Below, in pieces: positions 58,543-64,000 of a stretch of 64,000 nucleotides of DNA. Location: NCBI GenBank assembly GCA_034509425.1, contig JAVTVJ010001236.1:310001-374000 (forward strand), given 5' to 3'. This DNA comes from Eopsaltria australis (lineage: Eukaryota; Chordata; Aves; Passeriformes; Petroicidae). Position 1 is the stretch's first letter, and each line of letters starts with the position of its first letter. The position numbers were made by a program, and so were the translations under genes. The notes below the pieces were generated by a model. It saw nothing but the letters and a program-made list of their open reading frames with translations, searched no databases and was not told the DNA's origin.

Positions 58543-61500
58543 AGTGTAAGTTATTTCAGCCCTTGAAACCTAAAAATTGTTCGGTGAGAGCTGCGAACCT
58601 GGGAACACCTATAGACTTTGTGGATTATTCTGAACTATTTCTTGCTTCTTTTCCCTGGGTAGAGTCTACTTTTTTTCCCTATTGCAAATCACCATTGCTT
58701 CTCCTAAAGTCAGAAGTTACAGCCCTAGAAAACATGGAGTCCACTCCACTTCTGCAAATCATCTCAGGTTTCAGTCTTCCTGCTTTTAGCAATGCCTAAA
58801 TAAAATCAAACTCTTGGTTTCAGAACAGTAGGAATGACACCAAAAATGCCATCACCACTCACTTCCCTGGGATTGGGTGGAGTTTTGCAGCCTGCATGGT
58901 TCAGGCATCCACCCACCTCGCTCAACCCATCCCATCCCATCCAGCTGCCTCCTTCCCCCACTGCCCCCTTGCCCTCCTTTGTGCTCAGGCTGCCTGGTGT
59001 TACTGCAGGCTGTAAATTCCCTGGACACCGGCTCAGCATCGCTCTCCTCCCCGGAGAGAGGGAGGGACAAACCCACCAGCACCTCCCTGAGCTGCAGACA
59101 GATGCAACTGGATCAATGCTGCAGCAAACCTGGACGGGGCTCACCCCTGGCACCCCGTTTCTTGACTCCCTTGGTCCCCATCAAGCTGATGAGCTGCCGG
59201 AGCCAGGGCTCTCGTGGAGAATCGAAATGCGTCGTCGAGAAGTGGAGTGGATCCCAAGTAATTAAATGTATAAATTAATTCTCCCCTTAAGATATGTTCC
59301 TCTCCCATTATTAGGTTTGTCTCAGGGAAAATCCTTGGAGGATCTCCATGAAACTACCACTTCTTCAAATATTGTCTTTCTGAAGCTTTCCTTTCTTTTT
59401 CTTTTTTTTTTTTTTCTTTTTCTTTTTCAGACCCGATGCCTGCAGCCTGCAATTAAAATAAGTGACATGAAGATGTCTTTAAAATAGAGATCTATGAAAA
59501 AAACTGAAAGGATTGTCTGTCAAAGGGAGAAAAATGAAAAATAGCAGTCTCAGATCTCTGAATGGATGAATGGGGAAAATTCCTGTCCGTCCTAGTACCC
59601 AAAGGGATAAAACCCAATGATAGCTTCTCAACTGCTTAGCAGATAATGCATGTGCTGTTTTGATGCTAGTAATGTGTTTTTTACTTCTTTCTATCTGGGA
59701 GGAACGAATCAAATATGAGAAGTGCTGGGACATGATTTTCAACCCATTGCCTTTGATTAAGTGCTTTAACATGTGAGTCCAGAGACTTGCAATAATACTA
59801 ATGGGGCATAAAGCACTATAAACAGGACAGGCCTACTTTTGTCCAAATGCCATTATCCTGGAATAAAAAAGAGCAGCAAATGTAATATGTCCACTGCTAA
59901 CCTTTTTCTGACAGGAAATTTTCTCTCCTGTGTGCACACCATGAATTATGCTGCATTTTGCCAAAACCGTGAGCGATTGTTTAATTTCGTGCGAAGGACT
60001 GTTTGCTAAGCTTGAACCACTTAGCTCAGTGTAGTATTTAGCTGTGAAAACATGACAGTATGAAGCAAAACATGAATGCAAACGGCAGGCAATCTGGGCT
60101 GAAATAAAATTTATTTTTATGCCAGGTCTGGAAAAAGGAGGCAAAGACCCGTAAATAAATATTGGGGCAAGCTGGGTGGTGTTCAGTGACTTTAAATATA
60201 GTAAAAAAGCCTCCTGGAAATGCAAGCCACACATTTATCCAGGAAAGATTTGGGAGGTTAGAAACTTTGGCTAAGTTTGGTTTTAAAAGACATTGAAGAG
60301 TCTGCCCCTGTAACATCCCCCTGTGAGGACAAAGCAAGCCCTGCTGCCACACCAGTCTGTCTGGGTGTTTCAGCACAACTCTTTGGGCCTGGCTCCATGT
60401 CACTTCTAACTTTGTGCTGCATTTTATTGCTCTCAGCAAGTTGCAGATTGTCCAACTGTTCTGTCATTTATTGTAAACGTTTGCAAAAAAAAAAAAGAAA
60501 AAAAGGAAGAAGGGCAAAAAAAAAAAAAAAATTCCACAACTCTATAACGTAGTCCTTGGTGTAAATCAAACATTCCCTGTCATGTTGATAGCTTGTGTTA
60601 GTCTAATGTATTTTATATTACTCAAAAGCATTGAAACCCTGCAGCTTTCTTCATATAGGCCATTATGCGGTTATCATTAAATTGTCTTGCAAAGAACATT
60701 ATCGGTAATTATAGCAGACACTAAAATCAAATGATCAGACTGGGACCTTTAACACCAAGAGGAACCATTAGAAGTTAATCAAATAAAAGGATGAGAATAA
60801 TTATGTTAGGATTAAGCAGTAATATGCCAGAAGTTATATACTTTGCTGACTATATATCTTTACTCCCAGCTTCCTGCCTCTCCTCCTGTTTGATGCTTTT
60901 TATGTAATACTTTGGCACAGAATGTAAATGACAGTATTTTTGTGTGCCACAAATGGGGCTTCAGGGTTCAAATGAGGTTCATGTCTAAATGGCACAAAAA
61001 GCAGCACTATGTAATGATGAAGATAAAAATAATAGTCTTGTGTGTATGGATAATATATATAAAAGTGCAAAGCTGGAAAAAAAAAATCCATTGGTCAATG
61101 AAGCATAAAGTGGTGATAAAAATAGTTGCAACAGGAGGTGAAACCACATGGCTATTGGTTTGCTACTTGAGGTTGCTTTTTTCTTTCTAAGTGACAGTCT
61201 TCCTGCCTTTTGCCTTTTCAACAAGCCACAAGAAATCTCCCCCTGCATACACAGAAATTGCTCCTGTCATTCCTAGCATTATTCTCTAGGGAAGAACCTT
61301 CCTGTCAAATTTGCTCTCGGTGTTTGCACGAGCTTCAAATGGGGAACAGTGTCAAAGCTGTCAACAGAACACAGAATAGTGGCTAAGGAGGTGATCCTAG
61401 GAAAAGCAGGTTGGTTTTGGTTATGGCAGGTGGAGCCAAAACTGAGATCCTTGTAATATTTTTGCCAGGGAATGCTGATGAACTGGGCACTGAGACAGTA

Positions 61501-62103
61501 AGAGCACAAACCTGTCACTTCTGGCAGGAGCCCAAGAGCTGTTTCCCTTACTCATTCCTTCATTAACAGGAGAATTTGGTTCTGGGATCCTTGTATTTGT
61601 TACCTGTCCCTGCAGAACCCAGGTCCCAGGTGACAATGCACCAGGGCACCCTGGACCCCTTTCCCACTGAAGGAAAACAAAGCAGTGATGCATTATCCAC
61701 AGGAAGTCTGGAGTCTGGGATTTTCACCACGTCCTCCTGACATGGAAAGGAGTCATCGGCCCCAAGTCATTCTGTCGCTCATAGAAAATTTTGCTTTTCA
61801 TTGGCTTTTGTCTTGGATTTCTTCTCACTGAAGATCACCAAAACAGGAAACCTAATTGGATGAGAGTTGGTGTTGGAGCAAGAGCATCATCTCACTCTTG
61901 AGAAGCTTCAAATTGAATTTTTCTCATATTTAAGGAGTACTGAAGGAAGCCAAGTGGCAGATGTGGAGCTGTTTTTGAAATCTCTTGCGTGTGCTGAGAA
62001 GGAAACTCCCACCTGCCTGGGAACTCGGTGCAGTGCAGGCTCCTCAAGGTTCCATCTGCCCCCCATGCCTTACACAGCCAAGAGAGGAACAGGAATGTCC
62101 ATT
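58543..62103. other. Noncoding stretch
   Basis: 58834-59278 is a GC-richer patch with three overlapping open frames on both strands and no splice structure. 59395-59428 is T/C-rich. 60484-60532 is A-rich. 60590-60860 is repeat-free and AT-rich ('tgcggttatcattaaattg', 'atcggtaattatagc') and might be a constrained element. No gene is called. Confidence 0.45.
60484..60532. repeat. A-rich low-complexity patch
   Basis: Two A runs (11 and 15 or so) are separated by GAAAAAAAGG-type sequence. Simple repeat. Confidence 0.85.
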
Positions 62104-62395
62104 GAATCACAAAAACTTGGAGGCTGGAAGAGCCCTCCAAGGGCATCAAGCCCAACCATTCCTCCCAGCATGGCCAAGGCCACCACTGACCCTTGTCCCC
62201 AGGTGCCACATCCAAGCATTTGTCAAATCCCTCCAGGAATGGTGACCCCATGGCTTCTTTGGGCAGCCCAAGCAAGGGCTGGACAGCCCTTTTTGTGAAG
62301 GAATTTTTCCAAATATCTCATGTAAACCTCCCCTGGCACATCGTGGAGTCATTTCCTCTTGTACTGTCCCTTGTTAGCTGGGAAAGACACCAACA
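62104..62395 (-). mobile_element. CR1 LINE 3' fragment
   Basis: 'gaatcacaaaaacttggagg' opens; then 'ctggaagagccctccaaggg', 'cttgtccccaggtgccacat', 'caaatccctccaggaatggt' and 'ggacagccctttttgtgaag'. Same subfamily as the 49763 copy. Confidence 0.93.
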
Positions 62396-62989
62396 CCCAG
62401 GATAAGAGACTGATCTTATGTCTACAGAGTCTTAAAAAGGTGAAAGATTTTTTCCATCAACCAAGCACAGGAGAGAGGAATTACTTTTTCTTCTGACCCA
62501 AGCAATCCAGTGCTAGCCATAAGGATACTAGCTTTGCTGAAAAAAATAAAAATGATCTTTTTTTTTTTTTTCATTTCCCCCCCCCCCCCCCCAAGATCTA
62601 AGGAGGAAATAGTATTTTGAGAATGGAAACTTAAAGAAGAGGAAGGGGGCTGTCCAGTGTTAGCTGCAAATTACTTTTTGTTTATTTTTTGTGGAGTTGA
62701 AAAGGTAATTTAAAAAATTATTTGGGGGCTAGTCAAAATGGTCATGGTGTAATGAAACTATTTCTTTCCTATTTTTAAACCTTTAAAAATAAAACCTATT
62801 AGGAAAATTTCAAAATTTAATTTATTTTTTAGAAATTGTTTTCTTTTAGATTTTCCAACTATTTTTTTTCCGTTTTAACCTCTTCCACAAATAAAACACA
62901 AATCAACCAAGTTTGCCTAAAAAAATTTTTTTTGGCTACAAAATATAAAAACGTTACCATCACTCATTGCATCAGACAAAATCAGAGCC
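62396..62989. other. AT-rich noncoding stretch
   Basis: Contains the T14 + C16 compound tract at 62558-62592 and several A/T homopolymers (62685-62940). No exon. Confidence 0.5.
62558..62592. repeat. Compound poly(T)-poly(C) tract
   Basis: Fourteen T, then CATTT, then sixteen C. All-pyrimidine apart from one A. Such a long C run is unusual in this window. Confidence 0.95.
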
Positions 62990-63108
62990 ATAGAATAACA
63001 GAATCATAGAATAGTTTGGGTTGGAATAGACTTTAATGATCATTGAGTTCAAGTCTCCCATGCCATGAACAGAGAAACTTTCCACTAGGCAAACCCAAGA
63101 ACATTTCC
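62990..63108 (-). mobile_element. CR1 LINE 3' fragment
   Basis: Two tail octamers ('catagaataacagaatcata') precede 'gaatagtttgggttggaata', 'ctttaatgatcattgagttc' and 'aactttccactaggcaaacc'. Confidence 0.92.
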
Positions 63109-63636
63109 CATTTAAAAACCCAGAAGATCTGTAAAAGTAAGTTTGCAACCCCAAAATGGTTGTCTTGTGTGCCTTGCCTTCACAAGGTGTTGAGGTAAAA
63201 CATCTCAGTCCTTAGAGTATCCAGCCTTCCAAAGGTCGTGGGAAGAGTGGCTGGTGGAGAAAAATTTGCTGAGGAAAACACAGTCTGAGTTTTGGGTGTG
63301 CTCTGATTTCAGCTTTTCAGGTGGACTGCTGAAAAATTTTAGATGAGGGGTTTAAAATCTTTGCTAGAAAACCAAGCTGGGTGGGACATCCGAAAAAACT
63401 TTGCAGAAGCTTTGTATTTCCTCTAAATTCCTTTTTATTTTTTAAGAAATTATTTTTCATAGTCACCATAGCAGAATTGTGAGTTTGTCTCCTCTGTTTA
63501 TGAGACTGTAATGACCACTTTCTCTGAGCAAAGATTACCTTCTTTCTCTTGATCACATATTTTAGGAAGCTCTCATGATCTGCTGCTGGTCTTCACAGCT
63601 CTGCAGGCTCACGGCCACATTTTTAGGACAGAGATT
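63109..63636. other. Noncoding stretch
   Basis: No recognised repeat or exon. Confidence 0.5.
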
Positions 63637-63792
63637 TCATAGAATCCTGGAATGGTTTTGGCTGAAAGGGACATTAAAACTCATCACCCTCCACCTCCTG
63701 TCATGGGCAGGGACACCTTCCACCATCCCAGGGTGCTCCAAGCCCCGTCCAACCTGGCCTTGGACACTGCCAGGGATGGAGCAGCCAGGGCC
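63637..63792 (-). mobile_element. CR1 LINE 3' fragment
   Basis: 'tcatagaatcctggaatggt' begins; then 'ggctgaaagggacattaaaa', 'gggcagggacaccttccacc' and 'aagccccgtccaacctggcc'. It stops abruptly at about 63792, just before the next copy. Confidence 0.94.
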
Positions 63793-63805
63793 AGGATGGT
63801 ACAGG

Positions 63806-63932
63806 GGTCACAGAATCATTTAGGTAGGAAAAGATCTCCAAAATCACCAAGCCCAGCCTTCACTGACCACATTGTCAAACAAACCACAGCACTGAGTGCC
63901 ACATCCAGCTGTTTCTTGAACACCTTCAGGGG
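63806..63932 (-). mobile_element. CR1 LINE 3' fragment
   Basis: 'gtcacagaatcatttaggta' opens a second, differently typed tail; then 'ggaaaagatctccaaaatca', 'aaaccacagcactgagtgcc' and 'acatccagctgtttcttgaa'. It is inserted 14 bases from the end of the previous copy. Similarity is lost at about 63932. Confidence 0.9.
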
Positions 63933-64000
63933 GGAAGTCAGGGATACAGGGATGTGGGAATGCGGGGACACAGGCCCATCTACCCAGCAGGCAGGAAGGA

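Noticed and set aside
58834..59278. Two plus-strand frames of 133 and 143 codons and a minus-strand frame of 115
   Set aside because: Three mutually exclusive frames over one GC-richer patch, with no splice pairs and no recognisable domain.
1..64000. tRNA, rRNA, CRISPR or viral genes
   Set aside because: None of the expected structures or protein motifs could be seen by eye on either strand. A covariance-model scan would be needed for small structured RNAs.

Overview
The window looks like bird nuclear DNA, probably from a neoavian or passerine lineage. About thirty 3'-truncated CR1 LINE fragments are scattered through it in both orientations. They carry the usual CR1 3' tail (ATTCTATG-like octamers after a 'cttccaacccaaaccatt'-type block). 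The rest is AT-leaning, CpG-poor sequence with microsatellites and A/T homopolymers. There is no operon-like structure, no rRNA or tRNA gene that I can recognise, and no CRISPR. Nearly all long open frames here are chance or repeat-derived.

The main result is a spliced plus-strand gene in the right half. Six short segments lie at 36088-36190, 42252-42406, 45743-45867, 46769-46815, 53691-53754 and 54932-55003. Each is bounded by consensus splice sites. All five junctions agree in phase (AG|G, G|AG, phase 0, CT|T, phase 0), and the chain ends at a TGA. It encodes the last 187 or so residues of a lysine-rich protein whose family I cannot name. A further well-bounded segment at 2912-3109 ends in the phase the first certain exon needs, so it may belong to the same gene across a 33 kb intron.

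Layout: 1-2.9 kb is noncoding with two CR1 tails. 2.9-3.1 kb is the candidate upstream exon. 3.1-36 kb is gene-poor sequence with CR1 copies, two T/G low-complexity blocks (11.2 and 12.5 kb), a perfect 3 x 29 bp minisatellite (18.4 kb), and several repeat-free, motif-dense stretches that look like conserved noncoding elements (8.0-8.6, 13.6-14.25, 19.5-19.9, 23.2-23.5, 28.4-28.8, 30.6-30.8, 31.9-32.2 kb). 36-55 kb is the gene, whose introns carry CR1 copies and an A/C low-complexity block (41.1-41.4 kb). 55-64 kb is downstream sequence with more CR1 copies, including a fragment of an older CR1 lineage that still shows ORF2 C-terminal coding similarity (56.8-57.1 kb).

The combination of large introns, a few small coding exons and candidate regulatory islands would fit a poorly constrained gene whose introns harbour enhancers of a neighbouring developmental gene. 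That interpretation is inference. Conservation could not be checked here.
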